Positions 18,409 through 27,871 of a stretch of 64,000 nucleotides of DNA are shown here, in pieces. Position 1 is the first letter of the stretch, and every line of letters begins with the position of its first letter. The notes beneath the pieces are model-generated. The model worked only from the letters and a program-made list of their open reading frames with translations. It had not been told where the DNA came from and did not search any database. Source of the DNA: Palleronia abyssalis (lineage in GTDB: Bacteria > Pseudomonadota > Alphaproteobacteria > Rhodobacterales > Rhodobacteraceae). Location of the stretch: assembly GCF_900302445.1 (NCBI RefSeq), contig NZ_ONZF01000003.1, positions 62,001-126,000 on the forward strand, read 5' to 3'. Made by a program: the position numbers and the translations under genes.

Positions 18409-18975
18409 TCAGCCCCGGCCGCGCCCTTTGCCCTTGTCGCCACCGTTCCCCTTTCCATGACCGCCATCGTTGCCGCGCCCACCGGAATCCCGTCCGCCCG
18501 CGTCCCGTCCACCGGAGTCCCGTCCGCCAGAGTCCCGTCCGCCCGAGTCGCGTCCACTTGAGTCGCCCCGGTCCGAGTCGCGGCCGCGGTCGCCCGGCGC
18601 ATCGTCCGACGCCCGCACCTCGTTCCGGGTCACCATGCCGTCGCCGTTCTCGTCGAACTTCGATAGCGCGCGTTGCGCGTCGGGGCTGAAGGAATGGGTG
18701 TCTCTCGCCACCTCCTCGCCTTCATCACCGATATCCCCGTCCGCATCGTCACCGCCGGAGCGGCTCGCCTCGTCCAGCGACAAGGTTCCATCCCCGTCCC
18801 TGTCATAGGCGGCCAGGGTCGTGTTCCCCGCCGCGCCGAAGGCGGCCTGAAGCTCGGCCGGGTCCAGCGTGCCGGACCGGTCCCTGTCGATCTGATTGAA
18901 GGTCTGCCCCTGCGCCACGGCGACCGTGGCCGAGACGGCGAAAAGGGCCGAGAGGCCTAACATGTTCAATTTCAA
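18409..18975 (-). CDS. Secreted EF-hand calcium-binding protein with GGRDS repeats
   Basis: A 188-residue exported protein. The start is probably the TTG at 18975, with GGGAG eight bases upstream, giving MKLNMLGLSALFAVSATVAVAQ as signal peptide; an ATG at 18963 is the alternative. Three EF-hand loops are visible (DRDRSGTLDPAEL, DRDGDGTLSLDEA and DENGDGMVTRNEV), each with Asp/Asn ligands at the expected spacing. The C-terminal third is low-complexity, with GGRDS repeated in tandem and then a Gly/Lys/Arg tail. The likely role is calcium binding in the periplasm or outside the cell. It converges on acnA. Confidence 0.82.
   Translation of the reverse strand: MKLNMLGLSALFAVSATVAVAQGQTFNQIDRDRSGTLDPAELQAAFGAAGNTTLAAYDRDGDGTLSLDEASRSGGDDADGDIGDEGEEVARDTHSFSPDAQRALSKFDENGDGMVTRNEVRASDDAPGDRGRDSDRGDSSGRDSGGRDSGGRDSGGRDAGGRDSGGRGNDGGHGKGNGGDKGKGRGRG
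18481..18570. repeat. 15-bp tandem repeat encoding GGRDS in the EF-hand protein
   Basis: Six consecutive 15-base units (for example ACCGGAGTCCCGTCC at 18511 and GCCAGAGTCCCGTCC at 18526), with small variations between units. In frame, each unit adds five residues on the minus strand, so copy number can change without breaking the protein. Confidence 0.85.
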
Positions 18976-19132
18976 CGGTACAACTCCCTGCCTGCAAGAT
19001 CGGCCGAGCTTATCGCCGCGTTTGCTAACCTCAGGTAAAGGATCCCATTGCCGATGGATGGATTCTCCATCGACATATTGCGGAATCAAGGTAACACTGG
19101 GTCAAAATACTGACGGACCCGCTTTTCCCGCC

Positions 19133-19237
19133 ATGAAAGACGCGATCAGAACCGCAACGGCCAAACTGGATTGGCCCCTTCCGATGGTCGAGACCGCCGT
19201 GCTGATGATCGCGCTGGTCTACGCCGCGCTCACCTGA
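19133..19237 (+). CDS. Possible 34-residue membrane peptide
   Basis: ATG to TGA, 35 codons, with one hydrophobic stretch (AVLMIALVYAALT) after an amphipathic N-terminus. It lies in the gap between the EF-hand gene and ccmG and overlaps the ccmG 3' end by eight bases on the opposite strand. No good ribosome-binding site is visible; the nearest GGA is about 15 bases upstream. An inverted repeat GATGGA-TTC-TCCATC (19057-19071) lies upstream. I do not recognise it, and it may be chance. Confidence 0.3.
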   Translation: MKDAIRTATAKLDWPLPMVETAVLMIALVYAALT

Positions 19238-19772
19238 CGCCGGCCTCTTCCAGCGCCGGCAGGATCGTCCGGTCCAGAGTGCGTTCCGTTACCGGACCGG
19301 CCACGCGCGCCAGCACTCGTCCTTCGCCATCGACGACGAACGTCTCGGGCACGCCGTAGACGCCCCAATCACGCGCGGTCCGACCGCTCGAATCCGCGGA
19401 TGTGCCGGCATAGGGGTTCCCCAGCTCGTTCAGGAATGCCAGCGCATTCTCTTCCTCGTCCTTGTAGTTGATGCCATAGATCGGCACTCCCTCGTCCTCG
19501 GCCAGCGCCTCGAGGTTCGGATGTTCCACCCGGCAGGGCGCGCACCAGGAGGCCCAGAAATTCACCAGCTTCACACCCTCGGCCTGCAATGCCTCGGCCG
19601 TCACAGGCGGCAGATCCCCCAAAGGCGTGACTGTCAGTGCCGGGGCCTCGCGACCCACGAAAGTCGACGGCAACGCATCAGGATCCTCGCGCTGCATCCC
19701 GGCAAAGAACAACCCGGCCAGCCCCAGGAACACCACGGGCGGGACGACCGCCAGAATCGGAAATCTAGCCAC
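19230..19772 (-). CDS. ccmG: Cytochrome c biogenesis thiol:disulfide oxidoreductase CcmG/DsbE
   Basis: Periplasmic thioredoxin-like protein, 180 residues, that reduces apocytochrome c so heme can be attached. It has one N-terminal membrane anchor (PILAVVPPVVFLGLAGLFFAG), the active site NFWASWCAPCRVEHP, and the family cis-proline segment WGVYGVPETFVVD. I start it at the GTG (19772), preceded by GGAGG and overlapping the ccmD stop by eight bases. It is the last gene of the ccm run here; ccmE, ccmF and ccmH are not in the window. Confidence 0.95.
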   Translation of the reverse strand: MARFPILAVVPPVVFLGLAGLFFAGMQREDPDALPSTFVGREAPALTVTPLGDLPPVTAEALQAEGVKLVNFWASWCAPCRVEHPNLEALAEDEGVPIYGINYKDEEENALAFLNELGNPYAGTSADSSGRTARDWGVYGVPETFVVDGEGRVLARVAGPVTERTLDRTILPALEEAGVR

Positions 19773-19911
19773 GCCGCGCCTCCACCTTCTCGAGCTGGCG
19801 TCTGACGCGGGCGGCGCGCAGTACCGAAAGTCCGACCAGCGCCAGCAAAAGAACCGCCGACGCACCATAGGCCAGGCCGACCTCCAGCGCGTATTTCCCA
19901 AGATCAGGCAT
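19765..19911 (-). CDS. ccmD: Heme exporter protein CcmD
   Basis: A 48-residue inner-membrane protein. The order is a short N-terminus (MPDLGKYALEVGLAYG), a single membrane helix (ASAVLLLALVGLSVL) and a basic cytoplasmic tail (RAARVRRQLEKVEARRG), the standard CcmD plan. CcmD helps release holo-CcmE from the CcmABC complex. It overlaps ccmC upstream and ccmG downstream, eight bases each, so all three are coupled. Its small size makes it easy to miss. Confidence 0.92.
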   Translation of the reverse strand: MPDLGKYALEVGLAYGASAVLLLALVGLSVLRAARVRRQLEKVEARRG

Positions 19912-20641
19912 CGGCCATCCTTTCACGCAAGCGCAGCACATGTAGCCGCCGCGCCCGGATCTCGGTCCGTGTCCTCAGAAGGACCAAGGCGACGAACAGC
20001 GCGAGGAACCCCGCAAGGCAGACCAGCAGCGGATAGTAGAACACGTCGGCCACGTTCTCCTCGGCGTCCAGCGACAGCGACGCCCCCTGATGCAGGCCCT
20101 GGTTCCAGAAATTCACGGCATAGCGCGAAAGTACCGCGAAGACCGACCCGACAAGGCACAGCACGCTGGTCAGATCGGCCGCGGTGTCCGGGTCGTCGAT
20201 GGCGCCCCACAGCGAAATATAGCCCAGGTAGAACAGAAACAGGATCAGGAACGAGGTCAGACGCGGGTCCCACGCCCACCACGTCCCCCACATCGGCTGG
20301 CCCCAGACGGCCCCCGTGACAAGCGCGATCAGCGTCATGGTCACACCGATCGGCGCGGCGGCCCGCGCGGCCAGAGCACTGACATGATGCCGCCGGATCA
20401 GCCAGATCAGCGACGCCACCAGCATCATGAACCACGCGTTGATCGCCAGGAAGGCGGCGGGGACATGCAGGTAGATGATCTTGACCGTTGCGCCTTGGCG
20501 ATAATCGTCCGGGGTGAAGAAGAACCCCCAGATCAACCCTCCGATCAGACACAGCGCCGCCAGCCCGCCGAACGCGGGGACCAGCCGTTGCGTCACGGCC
20601 ATGAAGCGGGTCGGATTGGCGAAGGTCCAGATCGACGGCAT
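19904..20641 (-). CDS. ccmC: Heme exporter/heme-handling protein CcmC
   Basis: Inner-membrane heme-handling protein, 245 residues, six helices, that loads heme onto CcmE. The tryptophan-rich signature WGTWWAWDPRLTS is present, together with flanking conserved histidines (YLHVPAA and NQGLHQGAS). I start it at the ATG at 20641 (MPSIWTFANPTRF), which has AGGA upstream; an ATG at 20692 would add a non-conserved 17 residues. It sits 63 bases after ccmB and overlaps ccmD. Confidence 0.96.
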   Translation of the reverse strand: MPSIWTFANPTRFMAVTQRLVPAFGGLAALCLIGGLIWGFFFTPDDYRQGATVKIIYLHVPAAFLAINAWFMMLVASLIWLIRRHHVSALAARAAAPIGVTMTLIALVTGAVWGQPMWGTWWAWDPRLTSFLILFLFYLGYISLWGAIDDPDTAADLTSVLCLVGSVFAVLSRYAVNFWNQGLHQGASLSLDAEENVADVFYYPLLVCLAGFLALFVALVLLRTRTEIRARRLHVLRLRERMADA

Positions 20642-20704
20642 GGTTCTTCCTCTACCGCGCACGATCCCGGCCAACAAGAGACGGGCGGTCACACCTTCGT
20701 CGCG

Positions 20705-21361
20705 TCAGCGCAGGCTGGTGCGCAATGCCGCCGCCGCGGCAAACGGCAAGCCCGCGACACAGCCCAGCGTGACCGCCCCCAAAAGGGCAAGCGGCGTGCC
20801 CGGATCCAGCCCATCCGCCCCCCGCCGCGCGACGTCCGCCCCGAAGACCAGCGTGGGGATATAGAGGGGCAGCACCAGAAGCGACATCAACAGCCCGCCC
20901 CGCTTCAGCCCCACGGTCAACGCCGCGCCGAACGCACCGATCAGCGACAGCGCCGGGGTGCCGACCAGAAGCGAGACCGTCAGCCACAGATGCCCGGGCC
21001 AAGGCATGCCCAGAAGAACCCCCAAAGGCGCGGCGGCAAGGCTCAGCGGCAGGCCCGTCGTCAGCCAGTGCGCCGCCGCCTTGGCGAGCGTCACCCCCTC
21101 CAACGGGACGGGGGCTGTGGCCAGAAGGTCCAGCGCGCCGTCCTCTCGGTCAATGGCGAAGATGCGGTCCAGTGACAACAAGCAGGCCAGAAGCGCCGCG
21201 ATCCACAACACGCCCGGCGCGATGGGGGCCAGTCGCGCGGTCTCCGGCCCCACTCCGAACGGGACGAGCACGGTGACGATCAGGAAGAAGGCCAGCCCAA
21301 GGCCGAAGCCGCCCCCCGCCCGCACGGCCAGTGCAAGGTCCCGCAGGATCAGGCGGATCAC
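20705..21361 (-). CDS. ccmB: Heme exporter membrane subunit CcmB
   Basis: Inner-membrane subunit of the CcmAB ABC transporter, 218 residues with six hydrophobic segments. Conserved stretches are [33 protein letters not shown] and [11 protein letters not shown]. With CcmA it supplies ATP-driven release of heme-loaded CcmE. The start overlaps the ccmA stop (ATGA). Confidence 0.95.
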   Translation of the reverse strand: MIRLILRDLALAVRAGGGFGLGLAFFLIVTVLVPFGVGPETARLAPIAPGVLWIAALLACLLSLDRIFAIDREDGALDLLATAPVPLEGVTLAKAAAHWLTTGLPLSLAAAPLGVLLGMPWPGHLWLTVSLLVGTPALSLIGAFGAALTVGLKRGGLLMSLLVLPLYIPTLVFGADVARRGADGLDPGTPLALLGAVTLGCVAGLPFAAAAALRTSLR

Positions 21362-21951
21362 CCAAAGGCCTCCAGCGTCGCGCGAAAGCGTTGGACGTCC
21401 AGCGTATCACCCTGCAACCCCAGATCGATATGCGTGGCGATCACGGCGATCCCGCCATCCCCGAGATGCGCGCGCACCATGTCGGCGAAGCGGCCGGTGT
21501 TCTCGGCATCCAGTGAAACGGTGGGCTCGTCCAGGCACCAGATTGGCCGCCCTGTGACGAGCAATCGCGCAAGCCCCAGCCGCCGGGCTTGCCCGGCCGA
21601 CAGGTGCTGGGCCTGCCGATCATCCAACCGCTCCAGCGCGAAGGCGCGCAAAGCCGGGGTGATGTCGCGAAGACCATGCAAACGGGCCCAGAACGACAGG
21701 TTCTCGGCCACGGTCAGCTGCCCCTTCATTCCGTCGCGGTGCCCGCCATAGGCGATGGCGTCCGACCCGGGCGAGACCTCGCCCGCATAGGCGCGTTGCA
21801 GACCGGCCAAGGTACGCAGAAGCGTCGTCTTGCCCGACCCGTTCGGCCCCCGCAGGATCAGCGCGTGACCGGCCTCGACCGCGAAGGACAGGTCCGCCAG
21901 GACCGGCAGGCCGCCGCGTCCCACCGTCAGCCCTCTGGCCTCCAGCCTCAT
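21358..21951 (-). CDS. ccmA: Heme exporter ATP-binding protein CcmA
   Basis: ABC ATPase of 197 residues. Motifs are Walker [10 protein letters not shown], signature [15 protein letters not shown] (the CcmA version of LSGGQ), and Walker [13 protein letters not shown]. The ATG at 21951 gives [14 protein letters not shown]; the frame extends further upstream through the neighbouring gene's sequence without family similarity. It partners CcmB, and its stop overlaps the ccmB start. Confidence 0.95.
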   Translation of the reverse strand: MRLEARGLTVGRGGLPVLADLSFAVEAGHALILRGPNGSGKTTLLRTLAGLQRAYAGEVSPGSDAIAYGGHRDGMKGQLTVAENLSFWARLHGLRDITPALRAFALERLDDRQAQHLSAGQARRLGLARLLVTGRPIWCLDEPTVSLDAENTGRFADMVRAHLGDGGIAVIATHIDLGLQGDTLDVQRFRATLEAFG

Positions 21952-21958
21952 CGTGGTC

Positions 21959-22309
21959 TCACGTCGGCAGAAGGGCCGCACCGATCCGGCGCCCCTCGCC
22001 CAGAAGGACGTTGTAGGTCCGGCACCCCTGCCCCGAAGCCATGCTCTCGACCCCGATCCCCGCCTCATCCAGCGCATCGCGGAAATCGCGGGGGATATGT
22101 GTCATCTCAGGGCCGGTCCCGATCAGCATGATGTCGATCTGGTCGCGGGCCGCCAGGATCGGGGCGGCGTCGAAACCGCTCCACGCGAACCGCCCCGAGG
22201 GCAACAGCAACATGGCCCCCTCGTGCACCTCGCCGCCCACGCGAAAGAAGCCCGTCCCATACCCGTCGATGGGCACGCCTTCCATGAATTCAGTCGGATT
22301 CAGTTCCAT
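21959..22309 (-). CDS. Mth938-like (DUF498/NDUFAF3-type) protein
   Basis: A 116-residue protein of the Mth938-like fold. Typical stretches are [21 protein letters not shown] split around [30 protein letters not shown] and the end [20 protein letters not shown]. The human relative NDUFAF3 assists complex I assembly; bacterial function is unproved. In alphaproteobacteria it commonly lies between secF and the ccm genes, as here, seven bases before ccmA. Confidence 0.88.
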   Translation of the reverse strand: MELNPTEFMEGVPIDGYGTGFFRVGGEVHEGAMLLLPSGRFAWSGFDAAPILAARDQIDIMLIGTGPEMTHIPRDFRDALDEAGIGVESMASGQGCRTYNVLLGEGRRIGAALLPT

Positions 22310-22412
22310 GCCGCGGACCCTAGCCTCCTTCGCGGACGGGTCAAAGCCCCTGCGACCGAAACCCTATGACGCAGCCAATACAGCGGAGCGGCGGCGCTTG
22401 CCCAACCTCTTC

Positions 22413-22430
22413 GCTCACGCTACTGTGAGC
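22413..22430. promoter_or_regulatory. Inverted repeat GCTCAC-N6-GTGAGC in a divergent gap
   Basis: Perfect six-base arms around GCTACT, in the 167-base gap between the divergent Mth938-like gene and the small membrane protein gene. It could be an operator or part of a promoter; no T run, so unlikely a terminator. Confidence 0.35.
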
Positions 22431-22476
22431 CATCGGAACGCCGGGTCCACGGCGCCGATCACCGGAAAGCCATGAC

Positions 22477-22722
22477 ATGACGCTCTCGATGCTTGCTCGG
22501 GCCGAGCAACCGTTGAAATGGATCGCGTTCGCCCTCGGGCTCGCCAGCACCGTCTGCATCGTGCAGGGCTGGCAATTCGCCGCAATGACGCTCAGCCTGC
22601 CCTTCTGCCTGATCTGGATCTTCTGCGGCTGGCTTAGGACCGAGCCGCAGTTGAAATACACCAACATCCTGTTCGCCGGGCTGTACGTCTACGGCATCAC
22701 GCGCGCGCTGGTCGCGGGCTAG
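22477..22722 (+). CDS. Small membrane protein of unknown function
   Basis: An 81-residue protein with three hydrophobic segments (WIAFALGLASTVCIVQG, FAAMTLSLPFCLIWIFCGWL and ILFAGLYVYGITRALV), hence probably integral in the inner membrane. The ATG is preceded at about nine bases by GGAAAG. It converges on secF, the two stops overlapping by four bases. I do not recognise a named family with certainty. Its hydrophobic pattern and spacing favour a real gene over a shadow. Confidence 0.65.
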   Translation: MTLSMLARAEQPLKWIAFALGLASTVCIVQGWQFAAMTLSLPFCLIWIFCGWLRTEPQLKYTNILFAGLYVYGITRALVAG

Positions 22723-23687
22723 CTGTCGATCTTTGCGAACTGGTTGCCCTCTGTCTTGTCGGGCTTCGACCAGTCGCGCTTCACGCCCAGGAACAGAACG
22801 ATGTTCTTCGCGACGAAGACGGACGAATACGTACCGACAATAATACCCCAGGTGATCGCGAAGACGAAGCCGCGGATCACATCGCCGCCCAGAACCAGAA
22901 GCGCGATCAGCGCAATCAGGGTGGTGCCGCTGGTCATGACCGTCCGGCTCAATGTCTCGTTCACGCTGAGGTTCATCACGTCCTTCAGGGCGCGCGACTT
23001 GTACTTTATCAGGTTTTCCCGCAGCCGGTCGAAGATCACGACGGTGTCGTTGATCGAATAGCCGATGATCGTCAGGATCGCCGCAATGGTCGCCAGGTCG
23101 AACTGGATCCGCAGGACCGAGAACAGCCCGATCGTCAGGATCACGTCGTGAAACAGCGCCGCGACCGCCCCGACCGAGAACTGCCACTCAAACCGCAGCC
23201 AGATATAGATCAGGATCGCCGCCAGCGAAGCCGCAACGGCCAGGAACGCCGTCTGGATCAACTCGCCCGAGACCTTGGGACCAACGGATTCCACGCTGGT
23301 GAACTCCACCGACGGGGCAACCTCTGCCAGCGCGGTGCGCACCTCCTCGATCGTATCGGGAGAGACGCTGGCCTCTTCCCCCTGCGCGCCAAGACGCACC
23401 ATCGCCACGTTCTCGTCCGGCCCGAAGGACGGGTCGAACACCTCCGAGATCACGACATCCCCCAGGCCCAACGGTTCCAGCGCGGCACGGTATTCGGCGA
23501 CGTCCACGACCTCCTCGGCCTGGGTCCGGATGGTCGTCCCGCCCTGGAAGTCGATGCCGAAGTTCAGGCCCAGCACGGCCCAGACGATCACCGACAGGAT
23601 CATGGCCACGACCGACGCGCCGAAGGTAAGACGAGCACGCTTGAACCAGTCGATATTCACATCGTCGGGGACGAATTTCAGGCGCAT
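22719..23687 (-). CDS. secF: Protein translocase subunit SecF
   Basis: Accessory Sec translocon subunit, 322 residues. Six helices flank a periplasmic domain after helix 1; landmarks are LNFGIDFQGGTTI near the start, SVGPKVSGELIQTAFLAV, and the conserved DTVVIFDRLREN in the membrane core. SecDF uses the proton gradient to help complete export. It starts five bases after the secD stop and is part of yajC-secD-secF. Confidence 0.97.
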   Translation of the reverse strand: MRLKFVPDDVNIDWFKRARLTFGASVVAMILSVIVWAVLGLNFGIDFQGGTTIRTQAEEVVDVAEYRAALEPLGLGDVVISEVFDPSFGPDENVAMVRLGAQGEEASVSPDTIEEVRTALAEVAPSVEFTSVESVGPKVSGELIQTAFLAVAASLAAILIYIWLRFEWQFSVGAVAALFHDVILTIGLFSVLRIQFDLATIAAILTIIGYSINDTVVIFDRLRENLIKYKSRALKDVMNLSVNETLSRTVMTSGTTLIALIALLVLGGDVIRGFVFAITWGIIVGTYSSVFVAKNIVLFLGVKRDWSKPDKTEGNQFAKIDS

Positions 23688-23691
23688 GGCG

Positions 23692-25365
23692 TCAAACCTC
23701 GATGGTCTTGGGACGGCGGCGGTCGAACCACGTCACGATGATCAGGCGGGTCACGAAGATTGCGGTGAACACACTGGTCAGGATCCCCAGGCCCAGCGTC
23801 ACGGCAAAACCGCGGACAGGACCCGAGCCCAGCATGAACAGGATGCCCGCGATGATGAACGTCGTGATGTTGGCGTCGACGATCGCCGACAACGCTCGCT
23901 CGTAGCCCAGGCTGATCGCGCGGCTGGGGCCCTTGGCGGTCTTCAGTTCCTCGCGGATTCGCTCGAAGACCAGAACGTTCGCATCGACCGCCATGCCGAT
24001 GGTCAGCACGATCCCGGCGATGCCCGGAAGCGTCAGCGTGGCGCCGATCAGGCTCAGCAAACCGAAGATCAGGCCCACATTGATCAACAGCGCGATGTTG
24101 GCGAAGATCCCGAACAGGCCATAGCTGGCGGCCATCATCACCATCACGGCGGCGAAAGCCACCAGGCAGGCGATGCGGCCAGCGTCGATCGAATCCTGGC
24201 CCAGTTCGGGGCCGATGGTTCGTTCTTCCAGGAAGGTCAGTTCGGCCGGAAGTGCGCCTGCACGCAGAAGCACGGCCAGTTCTGTCGATTCCTCGACCGT
24301 AAAATTACCGGTAATGATGCCCGACCCGCCTGGGATGTGGCTTTGAATGACGGGGGCCGAGATGACCTCCTCGTCCAGCACGATGGCGAAGGGCGATCCT
24401 ATATTCTCGGCTGTGTAATCGCCGAACGCGCGCGCGCCTTGGGGATTGAAGCGGAAATTGACGGCGGGGCGCCCGTTCTGGTCGAACGCCGGCTGCGCGT
24501 CGGTCAGCGTCTCGCCCGAGACGACCGGAGTGCGCTCCAGCACGTAATACGCTCCCTCTTCGTCCAGCGAGGGATAAATCACATTGCCCGGCCCTGCATT
24601 CGCGTCGGAATCGCCGGTCCGGTTCAAAACCGGGTGGAAGGTCAGTTGCGCTGTCGTGCCGATCAAGGTCTTGAGTTCCGCGGCTGACCCGATGCCGGGC
24701 ACCTGGATCAGGATCCGGTCCGCGCCCTGGCGCTGGATCGTGGGCTCGCGCGTGCCGACCTCGTCGACGCGGCGGCGGATGATCTCCAGGCTCTGACGGA
24801 TGGTTCGGTCGTCGGTCGCGGCGCGTTCTGCTTCGCTGAGGGTCAGTCGCAGCACCGCAGTATCGCCCGTCTGCTCGCCCGACACTTCCAGGCTTTGGGT
24901 CCCCGCACCCGAGATCGAGGCCACAGGCTGCGACAGCCCCCGCACGATTTCCAAGGCGCGCGACAGTCCATCGGGGCGTGAGATCCGCACCTCCAACACC
25001 GGCCCGCCCTCGTCCGTGCGACGGATGGTGCCCACCGTGTCCCGCGCCTCGCGCAACTCGTTTCGCAGCTCGGGCCACAGACCGTCGATCCGCTGGGCAT
25101 ACACATCCTCGACCTGCACTTCGGCCAGAAGATGCGCCCCTCCCCGCAGGTCGAGGCCAAGGTTCACCAAGCCGGACGGCAGCCAGTCCGGCCAGCTCTC
25201 GGCGGCAGCGGTCCGCTCGGGCGTCGCGCCCATGGTCTCGATCGTGGCACGGGCATCGTTGGCCTGCTCCACCCGTCCATAGAACAGGTTGGGCACCGCC
25301 AGCACGATCCCCAGGGCCACGAGCCCCCAGATCACGACGCGTTTCCAGAGCGGAATTTGCAGCAT
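23692..25365 (-). CDS. secD: Protein translocase subunit SecD
   Basis: A 557-residue SecD. It contains the N-terminal anchor, the P1 domain with [12 protein letters not shown], the SecD/SecF repeat regions, and the membrane core with [18 protein letters not shown], whose Asp is needed for proton use. It lies 26 bases downstream of yajC and directly before secF, as in most proteobacteria. Confidence 0.97.
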   Translation of the reverse strand: MLQIPLWKRVVIWGLVALGIVLAVPNLFYGRVEQANDARATIETMGATPERTAAAESWPDWLPSGLVNLGLDLRGGAHLLAEVQVEDVYAQRIDGLWPELRNELREARDTVGTIRRTDEGGPVLEVRISRPDGLSRALEIVRGLSQPVASISGAGTQSLEVSGEQTGDTAVLRLTLSEAERAATDDRTIRQSLEIIRRRVDEVGTREPTIQRQGADRILIQVPGIGSAAELKTLIGTTAQLTFHPVLNRTGDSDANAGPGNVIYPSLDEEGAYYVLERTPVVSGETLTDAQPAFDQNGRPAVNFRFNPQGARAFGDYTAENIGSPFAIVLDEEVISAPVIQSHIPGGSGIITGNFTVEESTELAVLLRAGALPAELTFLEERTIGPELGQDSIDAGRIACLVAFAAVMVMMAASYGLFGIFANIALLINVGLIFGLLSLIGATLTLPGIAGIVLTIGMAVDANVLVFERIREELKTAKGPSRAISLGYERALSAIVDANITTFIIAGILFMLGSGPVRGFAVTLGLGILTSVFTAIFVTRLIIVTWFDRRRPKTIEV

Positions 25366-25390
25366 GTCAGTGCCTTTCAGCGAGCAGGCC

Positions 25391-25714
25391 TCAAGCCTCG
25401 GCGGGCTCGGTCTTGCTACGGACCTGAGCGATGGTCGACTTCACGACCCGCACCTTGACGCCTTCGGCCAGTTCGACCTCGGCCTCGCCTGCGTCAAGCA
25501 CCTTGGTCACCTTGCCCACGAGACCGCCCGCCGTGACCACCTGGTCCCCCCGGCGCAGCGCTTCGACCATCTTCTGATGCTCCTTCACCTTTTTCTGCTG
25601 CGGCCGGATCAGCAGGAAATACATGATGGCGAAAATCAGGATCAGCGGCACGAAGCTGGCAAATGCGCTTCCCGCGCCACCGGCGGCCTGCGCATAGGCG
25701 GGTGTGGCGAACAT
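25391..25714 (-). CDS. yajC: Preprotein translocase subunit YajC
   Basis: A 107-residue single-pass membrane protein. Helix [22 protein letters not shown] is followed by the conserved cytoplasmic domain ([20 protein letters not shown]). It joins SecDF at the translocon. First gene of the yajC-secDF unit; divergent from the trypsin-like gene across 241 bases in which I see no clear operator. Confidence 0.96.
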   Translation of the reverse strand: MFATPAYAQAAGGAGSAFASFVPLILIFAIMYFLLIRPQQKKVKEHQKMVEALRRGDQVVTAGGLVGKVTKVLDAGEAEVELAEGVKVRVVKSTIAQVRSKTEPAEA

Positions 25715-25955
25715 GGTCGGTCCTCACAGGGCTGGTTGGGGCCAAGGCGGCCCGGCTTCAAAATCGGCTTCGTCCTATCTGTGCCCTCCCCCGTTGTCCA
25801 GCAAGCCCGACCCTGCGCCGAACCTGCCGCCAGATTGCGCGACATGCGTGAACAAAGTGCAAACACCGACAAGCGGCATGCGAAAAACCGTGCGGCAATT
25901 CCATCTGGCGCAAAAGCTCTCCTTGCATTCGCAGCCCTGCGCTATCGTGTCCCGC

Positions 25956-26546
25956 ATGCGCCGCGCCCTTTGTCTCATCGCCCTTGTGCTGCTGCCCGGC
26001 GCCACCGATCCGCCCCCGTCCGAGGGTGTTCTGCGCCTGGGTCGCCCGGACCAGCGCGACACCTGCACCGCGTTCCTGATCGCCCCCGCCACCGCGTTGA
26101 CGACCGTGCCCTGCGCCCGGGCGAACCGGAACCTCCAGGGCCCTGCGACGACCTACCGCCCCGGTGCCATCCTCCGTCCGAACCTGCCGCCGATTCCCGA
26201 ATACCACGCCCAAATTTCCCAGGCCGCGCTGCCGCTCGATCCCGCGACTCTTCTCACGCCCCTGCCCACCGGCCCCGCTCCGCCCGTGGGGGCGATCCTG
26301 GCGCTGATCACCTATCCCGCCGGTGCCACCGATCCTGCGCACCGCACCTGCCGCCTGATCGACCGGCGCGGCATGGATCTGCTGCTCGACTGTCCCACCG
26401 CCCCGGCCGAGCGGGGCAGCCCCGTCCTGACCCGCACCGCCGACGGCTGGCACGCCGCCGCCATCCTCATCGCCGGGATCGGCACGACGCGCAGCCTCGC
26501 CACGCTGATCTCGCCGCAACTGCTGCCCGGCTACACACCACCGTGA
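25956..26546 (+). CDS. Degenerate trypsin-like (S1) protein, probable pseudo-protease
   Basis: A 196-residue exported protein with signal peptide ([17 protein letters not shown]). The trypsin-like fold is recognisable: [17 protein letters not shown] (C37 to C53) aligns with the usual CxGFLI...LTAAHC, and [13 protein letters not shown] (C146, S155) with the usual C...GNSGSPV. C132 and C146 would form a second disulfide. The catalytic histidine position is proline (P52), while the serine in GSPV remains, so it is unlikely to cleave peptides. The frame stays open further upstream, but only the 25956 ATG gives a signal peptide. It sits 59 bases before serS. Confidence 0.65.
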   Translation: MRRALCLIALVLLPGATDPPPSEGVLRLGRPDQRDTCTAFLIAPATALTTVPCARANRNLQGPATTYRPGAILRPNLPPIPEYHAQISQAALPLDPATLLTPLPTGPAPPVGAILALITYPAGATDPAHRTCRLIDRRGMDLLLDCPTAPAERGSPVLTRTADGWHAAAILIAGIGTTRSLATLISPQLLPGYTPP

Positions 26547-26605
26547 GATTGCGCCATAACGCGCGCGACTCGAACGCACGCCCGATACCCCGCCCGGAGG
26601 CCCCC

Positions 26606-27871
26606 ATGCACGACATCCGCACCATCCGCGACAATCCCGAAGCTTTCGACGACGCGATGGCCCGCCGCGGCATCCCGAACGCCTCCGCCCCCCTCCTGGC
26701 CCTGGACGAGGCCCGCCGCGCCGCCATCCACGCGTCCGAGACCGCGAAGGCCCAGCAGAACGCGGCCTCCAAGCAGGTCGGCGCCGCCAAGGCGCAGGGT
26801 GACGAGGCCGAGTTCGACCGCCTGCGCGCCGAGGTCGCCCAGAAAAAGGCCGAGGTCGCCGACCAGGAACAAGCCGCCCGCGAAAAGGATGCCGAGCTGA
26901 TCGCCCAGCTCATGACCCTGCCCAACACCATGGCCCCCGACGTCCCCGAAGGCACCTCCGAGGATGACAACGTCGAGATCAAGCGCCACGGCGACCCCAC
27001 CCCGATCGCCAACGCCAGGGAACACTACGACCTCACCGCCGACATCGACTTCGAAACCGCCGCCCGCCTCTCCGGCTCCCGCTTTGCCCTGCTGCGCGGC
27101 CAGATCGCCCGCCTCCACCGGGCGCTGGCGCAGTTCATGCTCGACACCCATGTCGACCAGAACGGCCTGACCGAGATCATTCCCCCCGTCCTCGTCAAGG
27201 ACGAGGCGATGCGCGGCACCGGCCAGCTCCCCAAATTCGCCGAGGACAGCTACCAGACCACCAACGGCTGGTGGTTGATCCCCACCTCCGAGGTGCCCCT
27301 GACCAACATCGTCGCGGGCGAGACCCTCTCCGAATCCGACCTGCCGAAACGCTTCACCGCCCACACCCTGTGCTTCCGGTCCGAGGCCGGGTCCGCCGGC
27401 AAGGACACCGCCGGCATGCTCCGCCAGCACCAGTTCGAGAAGGTCGAGATGGTCTCGATCACCCACCCCGACACCTCCGATGACGAGCAGCTGCGGATGC
27501 TTGCCTGCGCCGAGGGCATCCTCGAGGCGCTGGATCTCCCCTACCGCACGATCAAGCTCTGCACCGGCGACACCGGCTTCGGCGCCCGCCGCACCTTCGA
27601 CATCGAGGTCTGGCTGCCGGGCCAGAAGCGCTACCGCGAGATCAGCTCGGTCTCGAACTGCTGGGACTTCCAGGCCCGCCGCATGAACGCCCGCTTCAAG
27701 CCCGCAGACGGGGGGAAGCCGCAATTCGTGCATACGCTGAACGGCAGCGGAGTAGCCGTGGGGCGGGCGCTGATCGCGGTGCTGGAGAACGGGCAGCAGC
27801 CGGACGGCAGCATCGTCGTGCCGGAGGTGCTGCGGGGGTATATGGGGGGCGTGGAGGCGATCGATAGATGA
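26606..27871 (+). CDS. serS: Seryl-tRNA synthetase
   Basis: Class II synthetase of 421 residues. Order: N-terminal tRNA-binding coiled coil (about 30-100), then the catalytic core with motif 2 ([21 protein letters not shown]) and motif 3 ([16 protein letters not shown]). The ATG at 26606 has GGAGG upstream. The last 50 or so codons differ in style from the rest: GGG, CCG and CTG replace the GGC, CCC and CTC used before, although the protein stays normal. Its stop overlaps the ATG of the AT-richer accessory gene. Confidence 0.97.
   Translation: MHDIRTIRDNPEAFDDAMARRGIPNASAPLLALDEARRAAIHASETAKAQQNAASKQVGAAKAQGDEAEFDRLRAEVAQKKAEVADQEQAAREKDAELIAQLMTLPNTMAPDVPEGTSEDDNVEIKRHGDPTPIANAREHYDLTADIDFETAARLSGSRFALLRGQIARLHRALAQFMLDTHVDQNGLTEIIPPVLVKDEAMRGTGQLPKFAEDSYQTTNGWWLIPTSEVPLTNIVAGETLSESDLPKRFTAHTLCFRSEAGSAGKDTAGMLRQHQFEKVEMVSITHPDTSDDEQLRMLACAEGILEALDLPYRTIKLCTGDTGFGARRTFDIEVWLPGQKRYREISSVSNCWDFQARRMNARFKPADGGKPQFVHTLNGSGVAVGRALIAVLENGQQPDGSIVVPEVLRGYMGGVEAIDR

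Noticed and set aside
18481-18570. Possible CRISPR-like array
   Set aside because: Units are 15 bases, directly adjacent with no spacers, and in frame in a coding region.
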